Origin: UBA11524 sp051886675
GTDB taxonomy: Bacteria > Bacillota > Clostridia > Christensenellales > Aristaeellaceae
NCBI GenBank assembly: GCA_051886675.1
Contig: JBJEYH010000295.1
Span: forward strand, 1-46,593
Length of the DNA: 46,593 nucleotides
Reading direction: 5' to 3'
The position numbers and the translations under genes were made by a program. The notes beneath the pieces are model-generated. The model saw only the letters and a list, made by a program, of their open reading frames with translations. It searched no databases and had not been told where the DNA came from. Of the stretch, positions 1 to 7,709 are shown one piece after another. Position 1 is the stretch's first letter; each line of letters starts with the position of its first letter.

Positions 1-458
1 GCCTGACCAAGGCCCAGGGCGAGGAGGCCATCTGCAGCCTGATGACCCGGTACTTTATCGTCCGCACGGCGTGGCTCTACGGCGGGGAGGGCGATGACTT
101 TGTCCGGCAGATTGCCGCCATGGCCACCGGGCGCGGGGAGCTGGCGGTATCGGGCACGGAGGTATCCACGCCCACGCTGATTCCCGAGCTGGCCCGCCGG
201 CTGTGCGACATGGTGATCACGGAGCGCTACGGTGTGTACCATATGGTGGGCGAGGGGTACTGTTCCCGGGCGGACTGGGCCAGGAGCATCCTGCGGCTGA
301 TGGGCTCGCGCAGCACGGTGCGCGCGGTGAATACGCCCTGGATCGCCAAGATGCCGCTGAACGGGCGGCTGAGCACCGCCAGCCTGACGCAGGGGGGCTT
401 CGACCGCCTGCCGGACTGGGAGGAATCCCTGACCCGCTTCATGACGCGCGACCGATAA
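1..458 (+). CDS. rfbD: dTDP-4-dehydrorhamnose reductase, C-terminal part (5' cut by window edge)
   Basis: The last step of dTDP-L-rhamnose synthesis is NADPH-dependent reduction of dTDP-4-keto-L-rhamnose, which feeds cell-surface polysaccharide. The reading frame is open from the window edge, with the first full codon at base 3. It begins with L-T-K-A-Q-G-E-E, which matches the region just after the catalytic YxxxK lysine of short-chain dehydrogenases of the RfbD/RmlD type. It continues with the family-typical 'RTAWLYG' segment, 'VSGTEVSTPT' and 'YGVYHMVGEG'. About 150 residues remain, roughly the C-terminal half of a protein of about 280-290 residues. A strong terminator follows 10 bases after the stop, so this is the last gene of its operon. 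The rest of the rhamnose operon is presumably to the left. Family assignment is confident; the exact symbol is slightly less so because the Rossmann N-terminus is outside the window. Confidence 0.88.
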   Translation, partial: LTKAQGEEAICSLMTRYFIVRTAWLYGGEGDDFVRQIAAMATGRGELAVSGTEVSTPTLIPELARRLCDMVITERYGVYHMVGEGYCSRADWARSILRLMGSRSTVRAVNTPWIAKMPLNGRLSTASLTQGGFDRLPDWEESLTRFMTRDR

Positions 459-468
459 GGGACATACG

Positions 469-503
469 CGGCCTGCTTCCCGAGGGAGGCGGGCCGATTT
501 TTT
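469..503 (+). terminator. Intrinsic terminator after rfbD
   Basis: A 12-bp stem (469-480 with 485-496, closed by some G-U pairs in RNA) encloses a CGAG tetraloop and is followed by six T at 498-503. It ends the rhamnose operon and isolates the gene-free region to its right. Confidence 0.85.
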
Positions 504-508
504 GTGCC

Positions 509-856
509 TGTGGATAACTTCCGCTGCCGCCGATTCTGACGGAATGCCTGCAGGATTCTGCGCGGAAGGGAAGGTCATGGCCGGGAAGGGCTTGAACGCC
601 ACCGGTTCGGACAATGCCGGGGAAGAAAAATATACAGAATCATGAATAAAATACCGGATATTGTGAAGAAAAGGCAACAAATCCGCGACAAAAGCCGGCG
701 GATCGGCCGGGGGGAAAATCACAGGGCGCAGGGGACAGACTGTGGATGATGTTTGTGGAAAACCTGTGGATAATGTGGATAAACTCAGAGAATTACGGAA
801 AATAAAGGTTTGGACGCCCGTCGGGCTGTGGATAACGCTGTGGATTGTGTGGATGA
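509..856 (+). other. Cluster of DnaA boxes with AT-rich patch (origin-like or DnaA-regulated region)
   Basis: Four perfect TGTGGATAA nonamers (reverse complement of the TTATCCACA DnaA box) start at 509, 765, 774 and 827. Single-mismatch copies start at 741, 754 and 848, and a weaker one at 839. All have the same orientation; seven lie within 741-856 and two abut with no spacer (765-773, 774-782). An AT-rich stretch at 622-682 and another at 781-810 stand out from the GC-rich surroundings and could serve as unwinding elements. No dnaA, dnaN, rpmH or gidA gene is visible nearby, and most genes to the right point toward this region, so a chromosomal origin is not proven. A DnaA titration site or DnaA-controlled promoter of the downstream amidase gene is the main alternative. 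The rest of 504-1015 shows no gene. Confidence 0.6.
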
Positions 857-1015
857 ATCGCCGGGTTGCCCACAGGGAGAAATGCAGGAGCCTGCATTTT
901 CCGCGGGGCGGCTATGCATCCGGAGACGCCGTACCAGATTGTCCATGCCGGGCAGGCGCGGGCCTGTTCTGTGCGGCGCAGAGCCGGCATAGCATGGCGG
1001 CAGGAGGTGCGTGGC

Positions 1016-1789
1016 ATGGGCGGCATCAAGGGCGGAAGGCGGCTGGCGGCGGCGGTGATGGCCGTGGTGGCGCTGGGCGCGACGACGGCGGTGATGGCGG
1101 CGTATCGGGTGGGGCAGGACCGGCAGCCGGACGCGCCCGCGCCGGCGGAGGCGTCGCCGGCCCCGGAGCCGCTGCCGCTGACGGGCTGGATGATCCTGGT
1201 GGATCCCGGCCACGGGGGCTACGACGGCGGGGCCCGGGCGCGGGTGAGCGGCGTGTGGGAGAAGCACATCAACCTGGCGGTGGCCCTGCAGGTGGAAAAA
1301 AGCCTCGCCGCCCGGGGCGCGTCGGTGGTGATGACGCGCCGGACGGACGAGGATCTGTGCGAGGCGGAGCGTCCCGCGTCGCTGACCAGGAAGCGGCAGG
1401 ATATGGAGAATCGCGTGGCCATCGCCGTGGAAAGCCATGCGGACATGGTGCTGTCCATCCACATGAACGAGTACCGGGATACCCGCCAGTCCGGCCCGCA
1501 GGTGTTCTACCGCCAGGGCGCGGACGCGGGGCGTCTGCTGGCCGGATGCCTGCAGGAGACGCTGATTGCGCAGCTGCAGCCGGCCCGGGCGCGGCAGGCC
1601 ATGGCCGGGGATTACTTCATCCTGCAGCTGGAGGTGCCCTCGGCGCTGGTGGAGTGCGGGTTCATATCCAACGCGGCGGAGGAGCAGCTGCTGCTGGATC
1701 CGGCGTATCAGGCGCGGCTGGGGGAGGCCATCGCCGAGGGCGTGGCGCAGTACGCGGCGCTGCGGCCGAAGGAGGCGGCGTCGCCGTAA
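1016..1789 (+). CDS. N-acetylmuramoyl-L-alanine amidase (Amidase_3), membrane-anchored or secreted
   Basis: This zinc amidase cleaves the bond between muramic acid and L-alanine in peptidoglycan. The start at 1016 is chosen because AGGAGGT lies at 1002-1008. The frame is open further upstream (to 866), but that part overlaps the DnaA-box region and has no such site. The 257-residue protein has a basic N-terminus and a hydrophobic segment at about 10-30, which is a signal peptide or anchor. A Pro/Ala linker follows, then one Amidase_3 domain from about 58: 'VDPGHGG' with zinc ligand H66, E82 in 'WEKHIN', H149 in 'SIHMNE', and catalytic E213 in 'VECGF'. The size fits CwlD-like amidases of spore-formers, but nothing here proves a sporulation role. 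The last roughly 80 bases are duplicated downstream (see repeat), although this copy is intact. Confidence 0.9.
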   Translation: MGGIKGGRRLAAAVMAVVALGATTAVMAAYRVGQDRQPDAPAPAEASPAPEPLPLTGWMILVDPGHGGYDGGARARVSGVWEKHINLAVALQVEKSLAARGASVVMTRRTDEDLCEAERPASLTRKRQDMENRVAIAVESHADMVLSIHMNEYRDTRQSGPQVFYRQGADAGRLLAGCLQETLIAQLQPARARQAMAGDYFILQLEVPSALVECGFISNAAEEQLLLDPAYQARLGEAIAEGVAQYAALRPKEAASP

Positions 1790-2206
1790 GGGCTGTGTNN
1801 NNNNNNNNNNNNNNNNNNNNNNNNNNNNNNNNNNNNNNNNNNNNNNNNNNNNNNNNNNNNNNNNNNNNNNNNNNNNNNNNNNNNNNNNNNNNNNNNNNGC
1901 GTATCTGCCGGGGAGGGTCATGGCTGCGGGAAGGATGGAGGATCCGGGGTGTCAGGCGCGGCTGGGGGAGGCCGTTGCCGAGGGCGCGGCGCAGTACGCG
2001 GCGCTGCGGCCGAAGGAGGCGGCGTCGCCGTAAGGGCTGTGTCCCCGGGCAAAGCGAAGCCCTCCCGGGCGTATCTGCCGGGGAGGGTCATGGCTGCGGG
2101 AAGGATGGAGGATCCGGGGTGTCCAGTGCGGCTGGGGAGTCGATCGACAGCATCCGGCGCAGTGCGCCGCGCTTCACCCGAAGGAGCCGCGCCGACGTGG
2201 GGGACT
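1709..2206 (+). repeat. Tandem repeat of about 170 bp including the 3' end of the amidase gene
   Basis: The segment that starts inside the amidase gene at 1709 reappears at 1953 with a few substitutions. Its downstream part (GCGTATCTGCCGG..., seen at 1899) reappears at 2069, giving a period of 170 bp. A third, clearly decayed version of the gene-end part covers about 2124-2190. The second copy still encodes the amidase C-terminus in frame, through the same stop, but without the catalytic domain. There is no gene between 1790 and 2206. The assembly gap lies within the first unit. Confidence 0.8.
1799..1898. other. Assembly gap (100 N) inside the tandem repeat
   Basis: Exactly 100 N, the conventional placeholder length. 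The left flank ends ...GGCTGTGT and the right flank begins GCGTATCTGC. In the complete copy at 2035-2080 these two are separated by only 26 bases, so the real gap is probably 26 bp, or 26 plus a multiple of 170. Confidence 0.9.
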
Positions 2207-2685
2207 TCACCCGCTGATGAAGGTGAAGCCCTTCCTGTCCGGCGCGGAAAAGGCGGCATAGTTCTCCCGGGTATAGTCGCGGATCACGCTTTCCCAGAAG
2301 GCCAGGGCGGCATGGTTGTTGGACCAGGCAGCGATTTCCCATCCGCCGGGGAAGCGGTCGAAGACCTGCCTGGCGGCTGTCAGGCCCACGCCCTGCCTGC
2401 GGTACTTCCTCATGACGAAAAACTCCGCGACGCAGTGGGGCCGGGGCAGATCCGTGTACTCACAGCAGGAGCGGATCAGCACAAGCCCCGCCAGCTTGCC
2501 GTCCACCCGGATGAAGAAGGGATACCGGCCCGCCTCGTTCCAGTAATCGTCGATGTGGGAATAGCCGAAATAGCCGTATTCGCTGATATCGTCGCCGGAG
2601 AATTCCGAGAAGTCGTAGCTGAACAGCTCCATCATCTGCATGAGGACGGACTTCTGCTCGATGCGGATAGGGTCAAGGGTGACGG

Positions 2686-2689
<4 letters not shown>
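2207..2689 (-). CDS. GNAT-family N-acetyltransferase
   Basis: A predicted acyl-CoA-dependent N-acetyltransferase of 160 residues with unknown substrate. The GNAT core is seen in 'FFVMRKYRRQGVG' (the beta4-alpha3 acetyl-CoA pyrophosphate loop, R/QxxGxG/A type) and in the C-terminal part where 'AALAFWESVI' matches the usual N-x-x-x-x-x-F-Y/W element. The start at 2689 overlaps the stop of the upstream RluD-type gene by four bases (ATGA), so it is probably translationally coupled and is the last gene of the DUF5665-lspA-rluD operon. A stem spanning its stop codon (2202-2211 with 2222-2231, one G-U in the minus RNA) may stop transcription but has no U tract. A longer open frame upstream only overlaps the neighbour and is not used. 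Confidence 0.8.
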
Positions 2690-3601
<912 letters not shown>

Positions 3602-3624
<23 letters not shown>

Positions 3625-4066
3625 TGCTCCAGTCTTTCGGATTGAACAGCAGGGATGCGGCCATCAGCACGCAGCCCACGGTGAGGGCCGCGTCCGCCAC
3701 GTTGAAGATGGCGAAGCGGAACAGCAGCACCTCGAACATATCCACCACATAGCCGTGGAGGAGGCGGTCGATCATGTTGCCCGCCGCGCCGCCCAGCATC
3801 AGCATGGCGGCCACGGAGGGCAGGGGCCCCGGCTGCCAGCGGCGCAGGATGATCAGCCCCAGGACGATCACCGCCGCCGATACAAGCCCCAGCAGCCAGC
3901 TTTGCCCGCTGAGCAGGCTGAAGGCCATGCCGGTATTTTCCGCGTAGGTGAAGGCCAGCACCCCGGGGATCAGGACGAAGGCTGCCTGCAGGCGGCAGGC
4001 CAGATACTTGACGGCCTGATCCGCCGCCAGCACCAGCAGCGCGATCCAGCCATAGCGTCGAATCAT
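3602..4066 (-). CDS. lspA: Signal peptidase II (lipoprotein signal peptidase)
   Basis: Membrane aspartyl protease that removes signal peptides from diacylglyceryl-modified prolipoproteins. The 154-residue protein has four hydrophobic segments (about 6-24, 58-74, 85-100, 118-140). The conserved blocks are 'ENTGMAFS' (about 43-50), 'GNMIDR' (D100), 'VVDM' (D109) and 'FNVADA' (D125). The last two aspartates correspond to the catalytic dyad. It sits 6 bases after the DUF5665 gene and overlaps the RluD-type gene. Its presence implies that the organism makes lipoproteins, which is notable because neither substrate-binding protein in this window has a lipobox. Confidence 0.93.
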
Positions 4067-4072
4067 GCGTTT

Positions 4073-4357
4073 CTACTCCAATCTGCTCTGGACAATGGCC
4101 ACAATCTGCGCCAGGAAATCCCCGATCACCGGGAGATTCCGCTGGGCCAAGGCCTGCAGCGCCACCACCAGCACCGCGCCCAGGATGGTGAAGCCCACCG
4201 CCATGCCCATCCCCCGGAACATGCCGGAGACAAACTGCGTGCGCATCAGACGCCGTGTGTCCCGCACATAGCGCAGATATTCCTCCAGCTGCAGCTGCTC
4301 CAGGGCGCGCAGATGCTCCTCCATTCTTTTCGCCATCAGGCGGCGGCTTTCCTTCAT
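4073..4357 (-). CDS. Small membrane protein, DUF5665-like
   Basis: A 94-residue protein of unknown function. The N-terminal half is charged and helical (rich in Arg, Glu and Leu, probably coiled coil). It is followed by a Gly-rich hydrophobic segment at about 50-70 and an amphipathic tail 'VIGDFLAQIVAIVQ'. This layout, basic helix plus 'GxxRGxGxxxGxTxLG', is what I know from DUF5665 proteins of Clostridia, which often precede lspA. The start at 4357 is supported by GGGAGG a few bases upstream. First gene of the lspA operon; no clear promoter could be picked in the divergent region 4358-4508. Confidence 0.75.
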   Translation of the reverse strand: MKESRRLMAKRMEEHLRALEQLQLEEYLRYVRDTRRLMRTQFVSGMFRGMGMAVGFTILGAVLVVALQALAQRNLPVIGDFLAQIVAIVQSRLE

Positions 4358-4444
4358 GCCATGGCCCTCCCGCTCCTGTTACACAGTCTGCCGGAGGAAA
4401 CGGGGTTTCATGCGCGCATGACGCCGCTCTCATGAAGCTTTAAC

Positions 4445-4473
4445 TTGCCGCGGACAGGCAAATATGGTATACT
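4445..4473 (+). promoter_or_regulatory. Sigma-A-type promoter for the YbhN-like gene
   Basis: TTGCCG at 4445-4450 and TATACT at 4468-4473 are separated by 17 bases. The expected start of transcription is near 4480, 29 bases before the gene's ATG. Confidence 0.7.
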
Positions 4474-4508
4474 TCTCGCATCCCCTTTAGCAGGATCGAG
4501 GAGGTATC

Positions 4509-5552
4509 ATGAAGCCGGCAACGAAAACCATTCTGAACTTTGCCTTTATTTTCGGCACGCTGGCTGTGGTGATCCTGATTGGCGTGAACGGTCAGGAGAT
4601 GACCGGCGCGGTGGAGGCGCTCAAGTCCATCGGCCCGAAGTGGATCGCCCTGTGCGGGCTGTCCTATCTGGCCTGCCTGACCTTCGACACGCTGAGCCTG
4701 TACTATTTCCTTCGCCGCCAGGGCCAGCGGATCACCTTCCGCTACGCGATGTTCGTCACAGCCATGGGCTCGTATTATTCCAACATCACCCCCGGCGCCA
4801 CCGGCGGCCAGCCCATGCAGGTCTATTACCTGACCAAGCGGCAGATCCCCATCGGCATCGGCACCTCCGCGCTGACGGTGAAGTTCTTCTGCTTCCAGTT
4901 CATGCTGGCGGTGATCGGCACCGCGCTGTGGATCGCCAACGGGCCCTTCATCCAGCAGCAGGTGGGCGCCAGCATGTGGATTCTCATCTTGGGGTATGTG
5001 TACAACTGCTTCTCCGTGGCGATGGTGGTGCTCATGGCCACGAACAAGCGCCTGGTGCGCTTCCTCATCCATCTGCTCATCCGCCTGGGCGCGAAGATCC
5101 GTCTGTGCAAGAACCCCGACGCCTCCATGCGCAAGTGGGAGGAAGTGCTCAACAACTTCCACGACAGCATCATGCTGCTGATGGGCCGCCCGGTGGATCT
5201 GCTGCTGCAGATGCTCTTCGCCGCCGGCCAGCTGCTGAGCCTGATGGCGGTGATCTTCTTCGTGTACCACGCCTTCCGCCTGCAGGGCGTGAGCTACGGG
5301 CAGCTGACGGCCCTGGGCGTGATGCTCTACACCTCCGCGGCCTACACGCCCCTGCCCGGAGCCTCCGGCGCGCAGGAGGGCGTCTTCGCGTTGTACTTCG
5401 CCCAGGTGTTCCCCGACGGCATCCGGCTGATGGCGCTGCTGCTGTGGCGGTTCTTCACCTACTACCTGTCGCTGATTGTGGGCGCGGTGATCACCCTGGG
5501 CCACGGCATTCAGCAGGCCCATCGCCGCCATACCCTTGACAAGGGCACATGA
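4509..5552 (+). CDS. YbhN/UPF0104-type multipass membrane protein (lysylphosphatidylglycerol synthase TM domain, flippase-like)
   Basis: Integral membrane protein of 347 residues with about eight hydrophobic segments. Family-specific blocks are 'NITPGATGGQP' (about 96-106) and 'PLPGASGAQEGVF' (about 280-292), both hallmarks of the LPG_synthase_TM superfamily that includes the membrane part of MprF and the YbhN proteins. It lacks the cytoplasmic aminoacyl-transferase domain of MprF, so it is not an LPG synthase itself; roles in lipid or lipid-linked sugar movement are proposed for such proteins. The ATG is preceded by GAGGAGGT at 4498-4505. It has its own promoter and appears monocistronic, since a terminator follows 23 bases after its stop. 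The substrate is unknown. Confidence 0.85.
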   Translation: MKPATKTILNFAFIFGTLAVVILIGVNGQEMTGAVEALKSIGPKWIALCGLSYLACLTFDTLSLYYFLRRQGQRITFRYAMFVTAMGSYYSNITPGATGGQPMQVYYLTKRQIPIGIGTSALTVKFFCFQFMLAVIGTALWIANGPFIQQQVGASMWILILGYVYNCFSVAMVVLMATNKRLVRFLIHLLIRLGAKIRLCKNPDASMRKWEEVLNNFHDSIMLLMGRPVDLLLQMLFAAGQLLSLMAVIFFVYHAFRLQGVSYGQLTALGVMLYTSAAYTPLPGASGAQEGVFALYFAQVFPDGIRLMALLLWRFFTYYLSLIVGAVITLGHGIQQAHRRHTLDKGT

Positions 5553-5564
5553 TTCCGGTATACT
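5536..5564 (+). promoter_or_regulatory. Consensus sigma-A-type promoter overlapping the end of the YbhN-like gene
   Basis: TTGACA at 5536-5541 and TATACT at 5559-5564 with a 17-base spacer. The predicted start near 5571 is only 4 bases before the terminator stem at 5575. Confidence 0.72.
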
Positions 5565-5574
5565 ATTCCTGTTT

Positions 5575-5627
5575 CCATGAAGGAAGCCCGCGGGCATGAA
5601 GTCCGGCTTTCTTCATGGTATTTTTTT
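5575..5627 (+). terminator. Strong intrinsic terminator immediately downstream of a promoter
   Basis: A 14-bp stem (5575-5588 with 5605-5618, one G-U) with a 16-base loop is followed by seven T at 5621-5627. It ends the YbhN-like transcript. Because the promoter at 5536-5564 starts just in front of it, it would also stop most of that promoter's transcripts after about 55 bases (see findings). Confidence 0.8.
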
Positions 5628-5646
5628 GTTGAGGGAGTCGAAACGC

Positions 5647-6219
5647 ATGAAAAAATCACAGGTGACCCGCATGGTGATTGCCGCGGTGCTGCTGGCCGCA
5701 GGCATGATGCTGCCCCGCTTCCTGGGGGGCGTGCAGCTGCTGGGACAGACTATCAGCCCGCTGCACATTCCCGCGCTGATCGCCGGGCTGACCCTGGGCG
5801 GGGCCTGGGGCTGCGTGGTGGGCGCGCTGATCCCGCTGGCCAGCAGCCTGCTGGGGATGCCGCCGCTGCCTGTCGCGCTGCCCATGGCCTTTGAGTGCGC
5901 CGCTTACGGCCTGCTGACAGGGCTGCTTTATCCCGTGCTGCGCCGGGTGCTGAAGAAGGACAACCATCTGCCGGCTATTCTGGCGACCCTGGTGATCGCT
6001 ATGGTGGGCGGACGGCTGGTGGGCGGCGCGGCCAAGGCCCTGCTGCTGACCTTCGGGGCCATCACCTCCCAGACGCCCTTCACCATGGCGGCGTTTGTCA
6101 GCAGCTACTTTGTGGGCACGGCGGTGGGCGCGGTGATCCACCTGATTGTGGTGCCGGCGGTGGTGCTGGCCCTGGAGAAGGCGCGGCTCTCCCCGGCGGC
6201 GGCCTCGCTGAAGGCGTAA
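5647..6219 (+). CDS. ECF-type transporter S component (substrate-specific membrane subunit), substrate unknown
   Basis: A 190-residue integral membrane protein with five to six hydrophobic segments, Gly/Ala/Leu-rich, of the kind that forms the vitamin-binding S subunit of energy-coupling-factor transporters. Segments resembling ECF S proteins include 'LHIPALIAGLTLGGAWG', 'PMAFECAAYGLLTGLLY' and a basic loop 'RRVLKKDNHLP'. The start at 5647 is preferred because of GAGGGAG at 5631-5637; an in-frame ATG at 5596 lies within the terminator stem. The shared EcfA/EcfT energising module is not in the window, as expected for a group II ECF system. The ligand cannot be assigned; the PanE gene about 1.5 kb away makes pantothenate only one of several possibilities. 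Confidence 0.7.
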   Translation: MKKSQVTRMVIAAVLLAAGMMLPRFLGGVQLLGQTISPLHIPALIAGLTLGGAWGCVVGALIPLASSLLGMPPLPVALPMAFECAAYGLLTGLLYPVLRRVLKKDNHLPAILATLVIAMVGGRLVGGAAKALLLTFGAITSQTPFTMAAFVSSYFVGTAVGAVIHLIVVPAVVLALEKARLSPAAASLKA

Positions 6220-6231
6220 GCGCTGCCGGAG

Positions 6232-6271
6232 AAAGGGCGTCCCGATGCCATGGCGCATGGGACGCCCTTTT
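6232..6271 (+). terminator. Terminator after the S-component gene
   Basis: A perfect 12-bp stem, AAAGGGCGTCCC (6232-6243) with its complement at 6259-6270, has a 15-base loop and ends in TTTT. The A and T flanks could make it work in both directions between the convergent genes. Confidence 0.8.
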
Positions 6272-6286
6272 CATGCCCCGACATAT

Positions 6287-6328
6287 GACAACCGCCCGGA
6301 GGGCCGACGTGCCTTCCGGGCGGTTGTC
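6287..6328 (-). terminator. Stem-loop at the 3' end of the minus-strand block (no U tract)
   Basis: A 16-bp stem (6287-6302 with 6313-6328, one G-U) lies just after the stop of the minus-strand GNAT gene. It is a stable hairpin that probably protects or ends the long minus-strand transcript, but no T run follows on the minus strand. Termination may instead use the neighbouring stem at 6232-6270. Confidence 0.5.
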
Positions 6329-6347
6329 TGTGGATGCCGGGCGCGCC

Positions 6348-6854
6348 CTACCGGTCGAAGTGCCGCCAGAAGGCGCGGAATTCCGCCTCGGTCACGTCGC
6401 CGCCGCTGGAGAAGATGTCCCAGCGTTCGCCCCGCCAGGCATAGTGGATGCCCGTGGGGGCGTAGCCGCAGCGCAGGTAGAACTGCCGCCGCCGGAGCCG
6501 CTGGGCCTGATTGGGCGCGGCGGGGGCTTCGGCCTCCACGTCGGCAATGATGCGGGCATGGGGCCTGCGCTCCCGCAAAAGGCGCAGGGCCCGGCTGCCG
6601 ATGCCCTGATTGCGCCTGTCTTCCGCCACGGCGAAGAACATGATGTGCGTGATATCCCGCCAGCTGATCAGGCTGATGAAGCCGCACAGGGCATCGCCCT
6701 CCCGGATGGCCAGGAAGTCCCGGCTGCCGTCCCCGGGATCAAACAGGAAGGCGGCGGGGAGACGCTCGTTCTCCGGGAAGGAGCGGGCCATGAGGGCCAT
6801 CACCCGGGGCAGGTCGGGATGCTCCGGAGTCAGGGGCGTGAGGGACAGGGTCAT
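6348..6854 (-). CDS. GNAT-family N-acetyltransferase
   Basis: A 168-residue acetyltransferase-like protein with unknown substrate. The acetyl-CoA binding motif is seen in 'AEDRRNQGIGSRAL' (R/QxxGxG type). The preceding strand 'DITHIMFFAV' and the late 'RRRQFYLRCGYAPTG' match beta4 and the alpha4 'FYxxxGF' element of the family. The ATG at 6854 overlaps the stop of the TtcA-like gene by four bases (ATGA), so it is translationally coupled and closes the long minus-strand block. The longer upstream open frame overlaps the PP-loop gene and is not used. Confidence 0.82.
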   Translation of the reverse strand: MTLSLTPLTPEHPDLPRVMALMARSFPENERLPAAFLFDPGDGSRDFLAIREGDALCGFISLISWRDITHIMFFAVAEDRRNQGIGSRALRLLRERRPHARIIADVEAEAPAAPNQAQRLRRRQFYLRCGYAPTGIHYAWRGERWDIFSSGGDVTEAEFRAFWRHFDR

Positions 6855-7702
6855 TCCTCCGCCTCCCCGGCCTCGTCGTACCATTCCAGGAAGGTGTGCT
6901 CCTGTCCGCGCCACTTGCAGCCGGGCATGGTGTCCAGGCTCACGGCGTGGATGCTGTTGAAGATGCTCTTCTCCACGTCGGGGTTGTGCTGGCGGAGGGA
7001 GCGCAGCAGCTCCTTGACCTCCTGCCGCTTGGAGACGTGGGCGTCCTGGGCGGCGCGCTCGGTGAGGCGGCAGGCGCAGTTGATGAAGGTCAGATCGTTG
7101 TAGCGGCACCAGGAGAGGATATCGTCCTCATGGATGCAGTACAGGGGGCGGATCAGCTCCATGCCGGGGAAGTTCCGGCTGTGGAGCTTGGGCATCATGC
7201 CCTGGAGCTGCGCGCCGTAGAGCATGCCCATGACGGTGGTCTCGATCACGTCGTTGAAGTGATGGCCCAGGGCGATCTTGTTGCAGCCCAGCTCCCGGGC
7301 CCGGTCATAGAGGAAGCCCCGGCGCATGCGGGCGCACAGGTAGCAGGGATTGCTGGACAGATTGCTGGTGACGTCGAAGATGTCGCTGTCGAAGATGCGG
7401 ATGGGGATTTCCATCAGGCGGGCGTTTTCCTCGATGCGGGCGCGGTTCACCGGGCTGTAGCCGGGGTCCATGACGATGAACTCCTGCTCGAAGGGGATGA
7501 AGGTGTGCCGGTGGAGCTCCTGCATCAGCTTGGCCAGGAGCATGGAGTCCTTGCCGCCGGAGATGCACACGGCGATTTTGTCCCCGGGCTGGATCAGCTC
7601 GTAGCGCTTCACCGCCACGATAAAGGGCTTCCACAATTCCTTGCGGAAGCGCTTGATGATGCTGCGCTCGATTTTCTCGTTGGGGGTCAGGTCGCGGGGC
7701 AT
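6851..7702 (-). CDS. TtcA/TilS-type PP-loop protein, probable tRNA 2-thiolation enzyme
   Basis: An ATP-pyrophosphatase that adenylates a tRNA base before sulfur insertion; the TtcA branch thiolates cytidine 32 with an iron-sulfur cluster. The 283-residue protein carries the PP-loop signature 'SGGKDS' (48-53), C120 and C123 in 'CYLCARMRRG', 'GHHFND' (146-151) and later cysteines C209 and C211. These are the cluster-binding and catalytic positions expected of TtcA-type enzymes. An AAGGAG site lies upstream of the ATG at 7702, and the PanE gene ends 7 bases before it, so they are cotranscribed. A related clade without defined tRNA substrate exists, so the exact modification is inferred. Confidence 0.82.
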   Translation of the reverse strand: MPRDLTPNEKIERSIIKRFRKELWKPFIVAVKRYELIQPGDKIAVCISGGKDSMLLAKLMQELHRHTFIPFEQEFIVMDPGYSPVNRARIEENARLMEIPIRIFDSDIFDVTSNLSSNPCYLCARMRRGFLYDRARELGCNKIALGHHFNDVIETTVMGMLYGAQLQGMMPKLHSRNFPGMELIRPLYCIHEDDILSWCRYNDLTFINCACRLTERAAQDAHVSKRQEVKELLRSLRQHNPDVEKSIFNSIHAVSLDTMPGCKWRGQEHTFLEWYDEAGEAEE

Positions 7703-7709
7703 GGGGGTG

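Noticed and set aside
866..1015. Upstream extension of the amidase gene to ATG 866
   Set aside because: It adds 50 residues without homology and would start at the edge of the DnaA-box array. The strong AGGAGGT and the signal-like N-terminus belong to the ATG at 1016.
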